From Prochlorococcus sp. AG-347-J22 (GTDB taxonomy: Bacteria > Cyanobacteriota > Cyanobacteriia > PCC-6307 > Cyanobiaceae), in NCBI GenBank assembly GCA_003279005.1, contig QCBY01000011.1, positions 1 to 41,698 on the forward strand: a stretch of DNA of 41,698 bases, written 5' to 3'. Each line of letters begins with the position of its first letter. Position 1 is the stretch's first letter. The notes beneath the pieces were generated by a model. The model ran no database searches and had not been told where the DNA came from. It was given only the letters and a program-made list of their open reading frames with translations. Made by a program: the position numbers and the translations under genes. Of this stretch, positions 12,901-18,554 are shown one piece after another.

Positions 12901-12959
12901 AAAATCTTAAAAAAATAACCTAGTATGGTTAACAGTTAGTTGCTACTTTATTTGTATTT

Positions 12960-12990
12960 AGCTTTCCTAAATAAGAACTTTAATACTGAA
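12960..12990 (+). repeat. Module A copy 4, degenerate
   Basis: GCTTTCCTAAATAAGAACTT then TAATACTGAAC, close to the 8930 copy. It lies about 25 bp before the 13,013 gene. Confidence 0.4.
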
Positions 12991-13012
12991 CAAATCAAAT
13001 TTTTAAATTTTT

Positions 13013-13366
13013 ATGCAACGATTTATAATTTCACAGTTATTTGCTTTATCAAGGTTTTTTATAAATACTTACGGAATATTTTTAAAGTTTTTTCTCCAAT
13101 TAAATGGTGGTTATTGGTCAAGAATTGGTTTAACCGAAAATATTACAGAGGAAAGAATTAAAAAAAGAAGATTATATATCTTGCCTTTTTATATTCTTCT
13201 GGCTTTGTTATTTGGATTACTATCTGCTCTATATTGGTATTTTGTTATTTTCTATGTACCACTTTCAATAGAAAGATATTTAAGTCCATTGAACAATAAT
13301 ATTTCTTCAATACTTGCTTTTGCTACTTTCTTTGGTTGGCTTTATATTCTTTGTGAAACAAAATAA
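13013..13366 (+). CDS. Two-span membrane protein, 117 aa
   Basis: An amphipathic N-terminal region (MQRFIISQLFALSRFFINTY) precedes a basic loop (RIKKRRLY), then membrane spans at about 54-80 (LPFYILLALLFGLLSALYWY) and 98-114 (ILAFATFFGWLYIL). No family recognised. A second reading frame (12,940-13,161) overlaps the start, but its composition is poor in comparison. Preceded by a module A remnant. Confidence 0.6.
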   Translation: MQRFIISQLFALSRFFINTYGIFLKFFLQLNGGYWSRIGLTENITEERIKKRRLYILPFYILLALLFGLLSALYWYFVIFYVPLSIERYLSPLNNNISSILAFATFFGWLYILCETK

Positions 13367-13404
13367 AAAAACTCTCACTAAGAGATGATTTAGTCTGAGG
13401 ATTA

Positions 13405-13436
13405 AAGATTTGATTAATCATGATTAAATCAATCTT
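13405..13436. promoter_or_regulatory. 32-bp imperfect palindrome
   Basis: AAGATT-TGA-TTAATCATGATTAA-ATC-AATCTT: a perfect 14-bp core palindrome with matching outer arms. It shares the AAGATT/AATCTT arms and ATTAA words with the palindrome upstream of the MarR-type gene at 1044. It may be a second operator, or a hairpin at the end of the 13,013 gene (39 nt upstream). Confidence 0.4.
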
Positions 13437-13473
13437 AAGGATTCATGCAAAATATTTGAGTCCGATTATTTTA

Positions 13474-13628
13474 TTAATACGACAGTTCTGGTGATCGACT
13501 CAACCAAGGTTGACCAACTAGATCTTCACTAATCCATGGTCTGCAACACCAAGGTTTATTAACTTATCTAACCTTTCCGGAAAGAAAGTTAATTGATCAG
13601 AAATTAAACCTTCGGGATTAATTTTGAA
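13474..13628 (-). pseudogene. Frameshifted protein remnant
   Basis: Two overlapping open frames without a start look coding: KINPEGLISDQLTFFPERLD then KLINLGVADHGLVKI, and, one frame over, PWISEDLVGQPWLSRSPELS with a final Tyr. A shift near 13,540 would join them into the C-terminal 45-50 residues of one protein. I do not recognise the family. Confidence 0.4.
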
Positions 13629-13663
13629 CTATCTTAAAATCAAGTCGTTTGTAAAGCATGAAG

Positions 13664-13687
13664 AAGTGAGAAATCACTTTTACTTTC
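13664..13687. terminator. Hairpin with GAAA loop and T-rich tail
   Basis: AAGTGA-GAAA-TCACTT followed by TTACTTT. It could end plus-strand transcripts from the 13,013 gene, 300 nt away, or be an isolated structure. Confidence 0.35.
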
Positions 13688-13754
13688 AAAACTAATTTCC
13701 AAGAAAATTCTTAATCTGATTATCTAATAGATCTCCTTTCTGTCGTAACCAATA

Positions 13755-13782
13755 AAAAAGTCCCTATTCTGGGATTTTTTTT
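13755..13782 (+). terminator. Intrinsic terminator
   Basis: AAAAAAG-TCCC-tattct-GGGA followed by eight T. The A run on the 5' side makes it workable in both directions. It has no adjacent gene on either side; 13,783-13,969 holds nothing clear except a decayed start of the 12,578 family at about 13,910-13,963. Confidence 0.5.
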
Positions 13783-13969
13783 ATGTCCTAAATTTTATTG
13801 GTTGACATTAAATCTACAAATAATTAAATTTTTTTTATCTCGCTCTCTCGAGATCAGTTAATGTTTTATCAAAATAGAAAAAAAATTATAACTACCATTA
13901 AATGCAACCTAAAAAAGAACTTCTGATCTTCTATATTGATTTAATTGATTTGTTCTTTGAGTCATACAC

Positions 13970-14152
13970 TTAATAATCTTCATTGTAATCTGATGGACTA
14001 CCAGTTAAAGTACAAACAACTGATTCCTCTTTTTTCATTTTTTTTATTTCCACAATTGGCCTGCCCATTTTTTTTAGAACATTTATATCTTCTTTAGTCT
14101 GACAGCGAGCAATTATGTTTCCTTTTTGATCAAAACAACTGTAGTAATTCAT
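13970..14152 (-). CDS. Hypothetical protein, 60 aa
   Basis: MNYYSCFDQKGNIIARCQTK begins like a small beta-hairpin domain, followed by EDINVLKKMGRPIVEI and a Lys/Glu-rich end. The FDxxGNIIAxxxTxED pattern resembles short cyanobacterial proteins of unknown role. It is inserted inside a block otherwise duplicated at 12.65-12.9 kb; the other copy lacks it. Confidence 0.55.
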   Translation of the reverse strand: MNYYSCFDQKGNIIARCQTKEDINVLKKMGRPIVEIKKMKKEESVVCTLTGSPSDYNEDY

Positions 14153-14177
14153 TTTATTAAATACAATTGAAAGTTTA

Positions 14178-14222
14178 TGCTTGATTTCAGTTGTAGCAAT
14201 GCAACCGACTCATGACTACCAT
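14178..14222. repeat. Second copy of the nested inverted repeat
   Basis: GCTTGATTTCAGTTGTAGCA, then ATGCAACCGACTCATGACTA. The inner stem CAGTTG/CAACCG retains pairing with one G-G type mismatch; the outer arms are less regular. Module F follows, as in the 12.7 kb block. Confidence 0.4.
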
Positions 14223-14266
14223 GTTTTCAATCTAGGTCAGCAATAGATTTAAATGGCTAAAAAAAC

Positions 14267-14372
14267 ATACCTCTTTCCGTAACTAAATGTTCCTCAAACC
14301 GCACAAATTAGATAAGCAGTGTTTTGTTCAAATCAATTAGAACATATTTAAAGCTTAGAATAATTTACGAAG
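14267..14372 (+). repeat. Module F copy 3, leader of the 14,381 gene
   Basis: ACCTCTTTCCGTAACTAAAT, GTTCCTCAAACCGCACAAAT and TTCAAATCAATTAGAACATA match copies at 11,786 and 12,805. The ribosome site of the following gene lies at its 3' end. Confidence 0.5.
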
Positions 14373-14380
14373 GAGAATTT

Positions 14381-14521
14381 ATGAGTGGAGATTTCGAGAC
14401 AATTGAAATTAATCAACCAAAAATTAGATATCTAAAACCAGAAGACAATACAAAATGGTTAGACGAATTAATTTACAATATTGAGGACATTAAGAACAAA
14501 ATATCAAAAGGTTCTTTGTAA
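14381..14521 (+). CDS. Hypothetical acidic protein, 46 aa
   Basis: MSGDFETIEINQPKIRYLKP, then WLDELIYNIEDIKNKIS. Soluble and helical in its second half. The ATG at 14,381 is chosen over one at 14,324 because a clear GGAG ribosome site lies 7 nt before it and the extra 19 residues look non-coding. No family recognised. Confidence 0.55.
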   Translation: MSGDFETIEINQPKIRYLKPEDNTKWLDELIYNIEDIKNKISKGSL

Positions 14522-14524
14522 TCA

Positions 14525-14556
14525 AATAAAAAAAAGGGGTTGAAAACTCCAACCCC
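14525..14556 (-). terminator. Intrinsic terminator between convergent genes
   Basis: A perfect 7-bp stem GGGGTTG/CAACCCC with a 7-nt loop, followed on the minus strand by a run of eight or more T. It ends the 14,583 Hlip gene and may also stop the plus-strand 14,381 gene. Confidence 0.75.
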
Positions 14557-14582
14557 GCCAAAAAATTTAAATAATATTTTTT

Positions 14583-14711
14583 TTAGAAAATACCTGGTAC
14601 AATTTGACCTGTAAAATAGTAAGCGCCTATTAGAGCAAACATTCCGAGCATTGCAGCTTTACCGTTAAGCTTTTCAGCTTTTTCAGTCATAAATTTTTTA
14701 GCGAATTCCAT
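14583..14711 (-). CDS. hli: High-light-inducible protein, 42 aa
   Basis: One-helix chlorophyll-binding protein of the thylakoid. Helix TEKAEKLNGKAAMLGMFALI, then GAYYFTGQIVPGIF, with the Glu, Asn and AMLGM core; Lys replaces the usual Arg in NGR. Ends in the typical TGQxxPGxF. Single gene with its own terminator, not part of the duplicated pairs. Expression is presumably light-stress controlled, from family knowledge. Confidence 0.85.
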   Translation of the reverse strand: MEFAKKFMTEKAEKLNGKAAMLGMFALIGAYYFTGQIVPGIF

Positions 14712-14972
14712 AATTATGTGAAATAGATTTATATTTACAAATTAATTATTCCTAATAGGTAATCGATGTAGTGTTTCCTACCTAAATCACATTTTTTCTA
14801 AGAATTTTATTTTTAATTTATTTTTCATTAATAATATTAGAAATTTAAGAAACTTTTTAATTAGATCTTTAGATTGAATAAAAGCAATTCAAAAAAGAAT
14901 TTAAATTTTGTATTTAAGGTAACCACTTTTTTGTGAGGAGTATTCAGAATAATAATCCTGATATTTTTTTTT

Positions 14973-15116
14973 ATGCAAAAAGATTTAGATGAAAATTCTT
15001 ATGAAAAAAGAATTGAAAATATAGAGAAAGGAAAATCTTATTTAAAAAGTAATGGATTTTTTAAATCAAAATCTAACCTATTCGAAGACATACAAAAGTT
15101 CATCCATAAAAGGTAA
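14973..15116 (+). CDS. Hypothetical charged protein, 47 aa
   Basis: MQKDLDENSYEKRIENIEKG then KSYLKSNGFFKSKSNLFEDI and a basic end. Helical and soluble. The N-terminal part (EKRIENIEKG) loosely resembles the coiled-coil micro-protein at 9637 (EKRIENLEKE), and both lie near an Hlip gene. A T-rich leader but no clear ribosome site. Confidence 0.45.
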   Translation: MQKDLDENSYEKRIENIEKGKSYLKSNGFFKSKSNLFEDIQKFIHKR

Positions 15117-15146
15117 TTAAAAAAATTTTTTTTAAGCATTAAATTA

Positions 15147-15208
15147 CTCCATACCACCCATCACTCTCGCAAATAGTAAATTTGATGGATAATAAATCTA
15201 TATCAAAG
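15147..15208 (+). repeat. Module A copy 5
   Basis: CTCCATACCACCCATCACTC, then AAATAGTAAATTTGATGGAT and AATAAAT. The 5' CATACCACCCATCACT part is shared with 17,960. Palindrome arms are degraded here. Confidence 0.55.
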
Positions 15209-15275
15209 AATATTATTCTATTTGCATTCGAACTTATAAATTTCCCCGAGATCGTATGTCTCAAAAGGCTAGCTA

Positions 15276-15330
15276 CTAGCTAATGAACCATTTGCCAGTT
15301 GTCATAGCATTGGATTTCGAAAATCAGCTA
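15276..15330 (+). repeat. Segment between modules A and C
   Basis: CTAGCTAATGAACCATTTGC, CATAGCATTGGATTTCGAAA and ATCAGCTA. Related, with changes, to 7521-7578, 9044-9100 and 15,866-15,910. A short frame (MNHLPVVIALDFENQLNS) is open here, and the counterparts translate to similar words (VPAFIAMHLKN, VKLVLAIDFKN), so it may be a small decayed gene. Confidence 0.4.
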
Positions 15331-15360
15331 AATTCCGTCCACACCTCGTCCACACTTTTC
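15331..15360 (+). repeat. Module C copy with two clear GTCCACAC units
   Basis: AATTCCGTCCACACCTCGTC then CACACTTTTC: GTCCACAC twice with an 11-base period. Module D follows 5 nt later, giving the order A, spacer, C, D. Confidence 0.6.
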
Positions 15361-15364
15361 GCGA

Positions 15365-15406
15365 TTAACAATCGATCTACAATAAGGGGGAATTAGTTCC
15401 TTTTTT
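15365..15406 (+). repeat. Module D copy next to the DsrE gene end
   Basis: CAATCGATCTACAATAAGGG, then GGAA-ttag-TTCC and a T run. TACAAT is the -10-like box. It abuts the 3' end of the minus-strand DsrE gene, just as the remnant at 4091 does. Confidence 0.5.
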
Positions 15407-15782
15407 AATAGCAAAGTACGCTATCCGCTTTAATTGATTCTTCAACTAGAACATCTGGCATAACAAACTCTGCAGTGTATCCATCTAGAAGCTTCTCATC
15501 GTAACCCCTAGATTTAGCAGACATTCCTGAGACATATATGGAAATTTTTGAATTCTTTAAATTTTGAAGATGTTCGTATAAATCTCCAGTACCTTGACCA
15601 ACTATTTCACCAGCTTTTTTGCAATTTAATATTTGAACTCCGTCTCCTGCTAAAAAAAGTATTACTTTATGATCGTTTTTTTCTGCAGTAAGGGCAACCA
15701 ATAAACCTAAAGTTATTTTATTTTTGGATTCTAAACCGCTGTAAATATGTACTAACAATGTATTGTCGGTAATGATAGACAT
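15405..15782 (-). CDS. DsrE-family protein, 125 aa
   Basis: The alpha/beta DsrE/DsrF fold is visible: an N-terminal strand LLVHIYSG, helix KITLGLLVALTAEKN, strand HKVILFLAGDGVQIL, then a helix and strand SKISIYVSGMSAKSRG. Members handle persulfide sulfur or are peroxide-like stress proteins. The conserved sulfur-carrying Cys position is not clear here (Cys at about 54 and near the C-terminus). The length is standard for a single DsrE domain. A decayed duplicate is at 4135. No sulfur-relay partners (tus genes) are near, so the substrate is unknown. Confidence 0.7.
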   Translation of the reverse strand: MSIITDNTLLVHIYSGLESKNKITLGLLVALTAEKNDHKVILFLAGDGVQILNCKKAGEIVGQGTGDLYEHLQNLKNSKISIYVSGMSAKSRGYDEKLLDGYTAEFVMPDVLVEESIKADSVLCY

Positions 15783-15910
15783 TTAATCCTCACTGAATTT
15801 TATTTTTATATCCTAAATAAAATCTATTTTCATTAGCTGTTTTTTTATGAAACGCTTACTACTTGCATAGTTAAAATCTAGTAATTGATTGTGGATGAAA
15901 AATCAGATGA

Positions 15911-15938
15911 ATTTCGTCCAAACTCGTCCACACTTTTT
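15911..15938 (+). repeat. Module C copy 4
   Basis: ATTTCGTCCAAACTCGTCCA then CACTTTTT. Left edge of the intact Hlip block. 15,783-15,910 holds no gene apart from the weak A-to-C spacer match. Confidence 0.5.
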
Positions 15939-16039
15939 ACACTAAAAATTTTTATTAAAACTAATCAAATATCTTTATAAAAAAAGACAGCCTGAATACC
16001 ACAAGCTGACTTTCTTGATGATCTTGGTTGAATGGATTC

Positions 16040-16183
16040 TTAAATAATTCCAGGTACAATTTGTCCTGTAGTTATGTAGGCTCCAACTAAAGCAATAACT
16101 CCAACAAGAGCAAATCTACCATTTAATTTCTCTGCACTCTTTTTTTGAGGATCGATGTTTCTTTTTTGACTTTTATTTTCCAT
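16040..16183 (-). CDS. hli: High-light-inducible protein, 47 aa
   Basis: Thylakoid one-helix photoprotective protein. Basic N-terminus MENKSQKRNIDPQKKSAEKL, helix NGRFALVGVIALVGAYITTG, end QIVPGII. The start at 16,183 is chosen because the homologous copy at 9369 begins with the same MEN and the upstream 46 codons of the longer frame are the neighbouring Hlip gene read out of frame. The start overlaps the stop of that gene by one base (TAATG). Confidence 0.85.
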   Translation of the reverse strand: MENKSQKRNIDPQKKSAEKLNGRFALVGVIALVGAYITTGQIVPGII

Positions 16184-16299
16184 TAAAAAACACCCGGGAT
16201 AAGCTGACCTGTTGTTACATATGTTCCGACTAAAATCATGAAAGCCATCATTGCTGGTCTTCCAATAGCTCTGTCGAGAATGTCTTTGTTTGAATCCAT
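16183..16299 (-). CDS. hli: High-light-inducible protein, 38 aa
   Basis: Minimal Hlip MDSNKDILDRAIGRPAMMAF then MILVGTYVTTGQLIPGVF. GRPAMMAF is the shortened chlorophyll-binding core and TGQLIPG the conserved end. First gene of the coupled Hlip pair; Hlips of this size probably work as homo- or heterodimers beside photosystem II assembly factors (family knowledge). Confidence 0.85.
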   Translation of the reverse strand: MDSNKDILDRAIGRPAMMAFMILVGTYVTTGQLIPGVF

Positions 16300-16605
16300 T
16301 TGGTATAAAGTGAATAAACAAATATTACTAATTGTAAATAGAAGGCGAGAGATGAATGTATCATTTGAACTATTTTACACATAAATGTATTGATCATGTT
16401 ACAGATTACTCTTAAATAATTATTTCCTATACTCATCCAAACTTTTAAAAAGTAAACTATGATTTTTTAAAAATCGCATTTTGATTAGATAACCAAAAAA
16501 TTAGGAAAAAAAGAACGATAATATAGCTCCAGAAAAAATTTAAATAAAGAAAAATTCTGTCGTTAAATCTGATTCAACAAAAATAAATACATTTGACATT
16601 ATTTT

Positions 16606-16839
16606 TTAATGAATATGGTCTGCTTCATTATAATTGTGACTATTGTGTCCATGAGCGATACCTAACTCATGTAATCTTGCATGCTCTTTAATTGTGTCTC
16701 TTAACTTATAAGAGGAAGGTCCAACAGTTGTATATATTCCATATCCTATAGATCCAAAGAGAAGCAGACCAATACTCCCTAAAAGTAAAAATAATACGGG
16801 ATCTTTAGTTACTCCTACCATGTTTTTGAATTTATACAC
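16606..16839 (-). CDS. Membrane protein with His-rich tail, 77 aa
   Basis: One or two tightly packed membrane segments at residues 12-38 (DPVLFLLLGSIGLLLFGSIG), a short polar loop with TVGPSSYKLRD, then a helix and a tail rich in His (HARLHELGIAHGHNSHNYNE ending DHIH). ATG at codon 8 (MVGVTKDP) is an equally good start. The His cluster suggests metal binding. It looks conserved but I cannot name the family. Confidence 0.65.
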   Translation of the reverse strand: MYKFKNMVGVTKDPVLFLLLGSIGLLLFGSIGYGIYTTVGPSSYKLRDTIKEHARLHELGIAHGHNSHNYNEADHIH

Positions 16840-17126
16840 TCACATAAACATAGATATTTTTATTCATATATTCAAGTTCAAAATTTATAAATTAAAGAGA
16901 CAAATTATCGTTTAAAATATAAAGATTAAATGAATAGACTGTTTATAAAAACGAGACTTTTGAATTAATTATCACAAATATATATCTAAATAATAATTTT
17001 CTAAGTATCTTAAACTACACAATATTGTTTTAAGAACTTTAAATCGGTTGATATTACATATTTTTATCTAAAAATAAATAATTAAAAGATGATATAAACT
17101 TGTTAGCAATTAACTCTTATTTTTTT
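16840..17126. other. Intergenic stretch, nothing recognised
   Basis: AT-rich, no open frame, none of the repeat modules. Confidence 0.5.
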
Positions 17127-17365
17127 ATGAAACTTAAGTCAATTTCAATAGCTAGTAATAATTCCAATTAATCTGGGGTTTGTAAGAAATTTTTAATAAT
17201 TTCTATATCACTTACAGTTCTATTAAATCTCTCAGTTGCTATTTGGTTTTTTATATATGTACAACAAAATAGTTTAGATAAATTTTTAATTCAATGATAA
17301 TCTTTATGCTCCCAGAAATTATTTTTATAGGTGTTCTTTATGGTTGTGAGTTGTTCTGGCTACTA
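17127..17365 (+). pseudogene. Possible remnant of the CSG microprotein family
   Basis: ATGAAACTTAAGTCAATTTC resembles the coding start of the 3527 family (TTGAAACTTAACAAGTTTTC) and TTGTTCTGGCTA at 17,350 equals its 3' end. The middle is unalignable by eye. As at 12.4 kb a module D follows. Weak evidence. Confidence 0.3.
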
Positions 17366-17401
17366 TGACATAAAATAATTTAATACTGCGGTTAATTATT
17401 A

Positions 17402-17444
17402 TTGACATTCGATCTAGAATAATGGGCAATTAGCCTCTTTTTCT
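17402..17444 (+). promoter_or_regulatory. Module D copy before the DUF3764 gene
   Basis: TTGACATTCGATCTAGAATA, then GGGC-aatta-GCCT and a T run ending at the ATG. TAGAAT is a good -10 box; with transcription starting near the G run, the leader would be about 24 nt. Confidence 0.55.
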
Positions 17445-17750
17445 ATGTCTTGTTCAGTCACCTCAGTGTTTACTTTTAAAATTGAATGTACTTTCGATGA
17501 ATGGGCTGCAATATTTGATAGTGCGGAAGCAGATAAAAGACATACAGAATTTGATATTAATCCGCTTTTTAGAGGAGTAAGCAAGGAAGATCCTCAAAAA
17601 ATAATTGTTATTCATCAAGCTCCAGAAGGTAATGTTCAAAAGTTTGTGGAAGCTAATGGTGACTGGATGGCAACTCATAGAGTTGACTTATCAACAATGG
17701 AGGAATCTTCTTGGACTTCTTCATTAACAAAGAGCAATTGCTGTGATTAA
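17445..17750 (+). CDS. DUF3764-like protein, 101 aa
   Basis: Pattern FTFDEWAAIFDS-like (here CTFDEWAAIFDSAEADKR), then INPLFRGVSKEDPQKIIVIH and a helix with NVQKFVEANGDW matches DUF3764, a picocyanobacterial family of ferredoxin-like alpha-beta proteins of unknown function. The tail SNCCD adds two cysteines. Module D lies directly upstream; a 53-aa frame follows after 3 nt and is likely co-transcribed. Confidence 0.65.
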   Translation: MSCSVTSVFTFKIECTFDEWAAIFDSAEADKRHTEFDINPLFRGVSKEDPQKIIVIHQAPEGNVQKFVEANGDWMATHRVDLSTMEESSWTSSLTKSNCCD

Positions 17751-17753
17751 CAA

Positions 17754-17915
17754 ATGAAACTAAAACTACTCCCACCACTTTTCAAACTATTCAATAAAAG
17801 TACTTTCTTTTTATCACTTAATCAAAACACCTGCCCTGTTTTAGATGCTGAGGAGATAAAAAAGCAAGAACAGAAAGAAGCTATTGATAAGTTATTACCG
17901 GGGAATTACAACTGA
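17754..17915 (+). CDS. Hypothetical protein, 53 aa
   Basis: MKLKLLPPLFKLFNKSTFFL may be a signal or amphipathic segment; the rest is acidic and helical (DAEEIKKQEQKEAIDKLLPG). One Cys in NTCPVL. It starts 3 nt after the DUF3764 gene. No family recognised. Confidence 0.45.
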   Translation: MKLKLLPPLFKLFNKSTFFLSLNQNTCPVLDAEEIKKQEQKEAIDKLLPGNYN

Positions 17916-17956
17916 AATTTCTTGGGACAAATATAACTTTTTAGCACAATCATAAG

Positions 17957-18010
17957 TACCCCATACCACTTATCACTTTCCTAAACAGATAAATTGATGG
18001 ATAATAAGTT
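17957..18010 (+). repeat. Module A copy 6
   Basis: CCCCATACCACTTATCACTT, TCCTAAACAGATAAATTGAT then GGATAATAAG. It lies only 20 bp before the module C of the EVE gene leader, much closer than in the other A-C pairs. Confidence 0.55.
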
Positions 18011-18029
18011 AAAAAAGGGTGTAGAAGCT

Positions 18030-18060
18030 ATTCCATCCACACCCTATCCACACTTCGCAA
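18030..18060 (+). repeat. Module C copy 5 in the EVE gene leader
   Basis: ATTCCATCCACACCCTATCC then ACACTTCGCAA. CTATCCACA differs at one base from the DnaA-box consensus TTATCCACA. This A-C arrangement beside an intact core gene may be the source of the other island copies. Confidence 0.5.
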
Positions 18061-18079
18061 TATTCCTCTTATCCCTGAT

Positions 18080-18541
18080 ATGACTGAAATAAATTACTGG
18101 CTAATGAAGAGTGAACCAGATGCTTATAGCATCGATACATTAAAGAGGGATGGTGTTACTTTGTGGGATGGTATCAGAAATTATCAGGCACGAAATTTCA
18201 TGAGAAAAATGGCAATTGGTGATAAAGTTTTTTTTTACCATTCAAACTGCAAGCCCCCAGGAATAGTTGGTTTGATGGAGGTTATCGATCTAAATATTAT
18301 TGATCCAACTCAATTTCAAAAAGAGTCCAAGTATTATGATCCTAAATCAAGCTATGAGAAACCAAAATGGGATTGTGTGAAAGTAAAATATCTTTTTAAG
18401 GTGAATAAATTTATAAGTTTACATGAATTAAAAAACTTATTTAATGAGGAAGAATTATTGCTAGTTAAAAAAGGTAATAGGTTATCTATTATTCCTATAG
18501 AAAAAAAAGTAGCTGAATTGATCTTAGAAAAAATTAAATAA
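18080..18541 (+). CDS. EVE-domain protein (thymocyte nuclear protein 1 type)
   Basis: EVE domains are PUA-like folds thought to read modified bases in DNA or RNA. The family opening NYWLMKSEPDAYSIDTLKRD (residues 5-24) is nearly canonical, followed by WDGIRNYQARNFMRKMAIGD and VFFYHSNCKPPGIVGLMEV, which line the ligand cage. At 153 aa it is a stand-alone EVE domain of usual size. It sits at the island boundary, and its first 15-20 codons recur as decayed fragments inside the island. Biological role in cyanobacteria is unclear. Confidence 0.9.
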   Translation: MTEINYWLMKSEPDAYSIDTLKRDGVTLWDGIRNYQARNFMRKMAIGDKVFFYHSNCKPPGIVGLMEVIDLNIIDPTQFQKESKYYDPKSSYEKPKWDCVKVKYLFKVNKFISLHELKNLFNEEELLLVKKGNRLSIIPIEKKVAELILEKIK

Positions 18542-18554
18542 GATTGACCTTCTA

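Larger units (their letters stand above)
15911..16440 (-). repeat. Duplicated Hlip block, intact copy
   Basis: Partner of 9101-9630. Both Hlip genes keep the standard residues here. The right part (16,300-16,440) is the upstream region, with GATACATTC on the minus strand as a -10 candidate; 16,441-16,605 shows nothing further. Confidence 0.75.

Noticed and set aside
12940..13161. 73-codon plus-strand frame overlapping the 117-aa membrane gene
   Set aside because: Its second half is the membrane gene read in another frame; the 117-aa frame is longer, has two proper membrane spans and better composition.
16040..16321. 93-aa form of the 47-aa Hlip
   Set aside because: The extra N-terminal residues are the neighbouring Hlip gene out of frame; the duplicate at 9220-9369 and the TAATG overlap fix the start at 16,183.
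9101..18060. Module C copies as a CRISPR array
   Set aside because: Copies are kilobases apart, vary in sequence and lack regular spacers; no cas genes.
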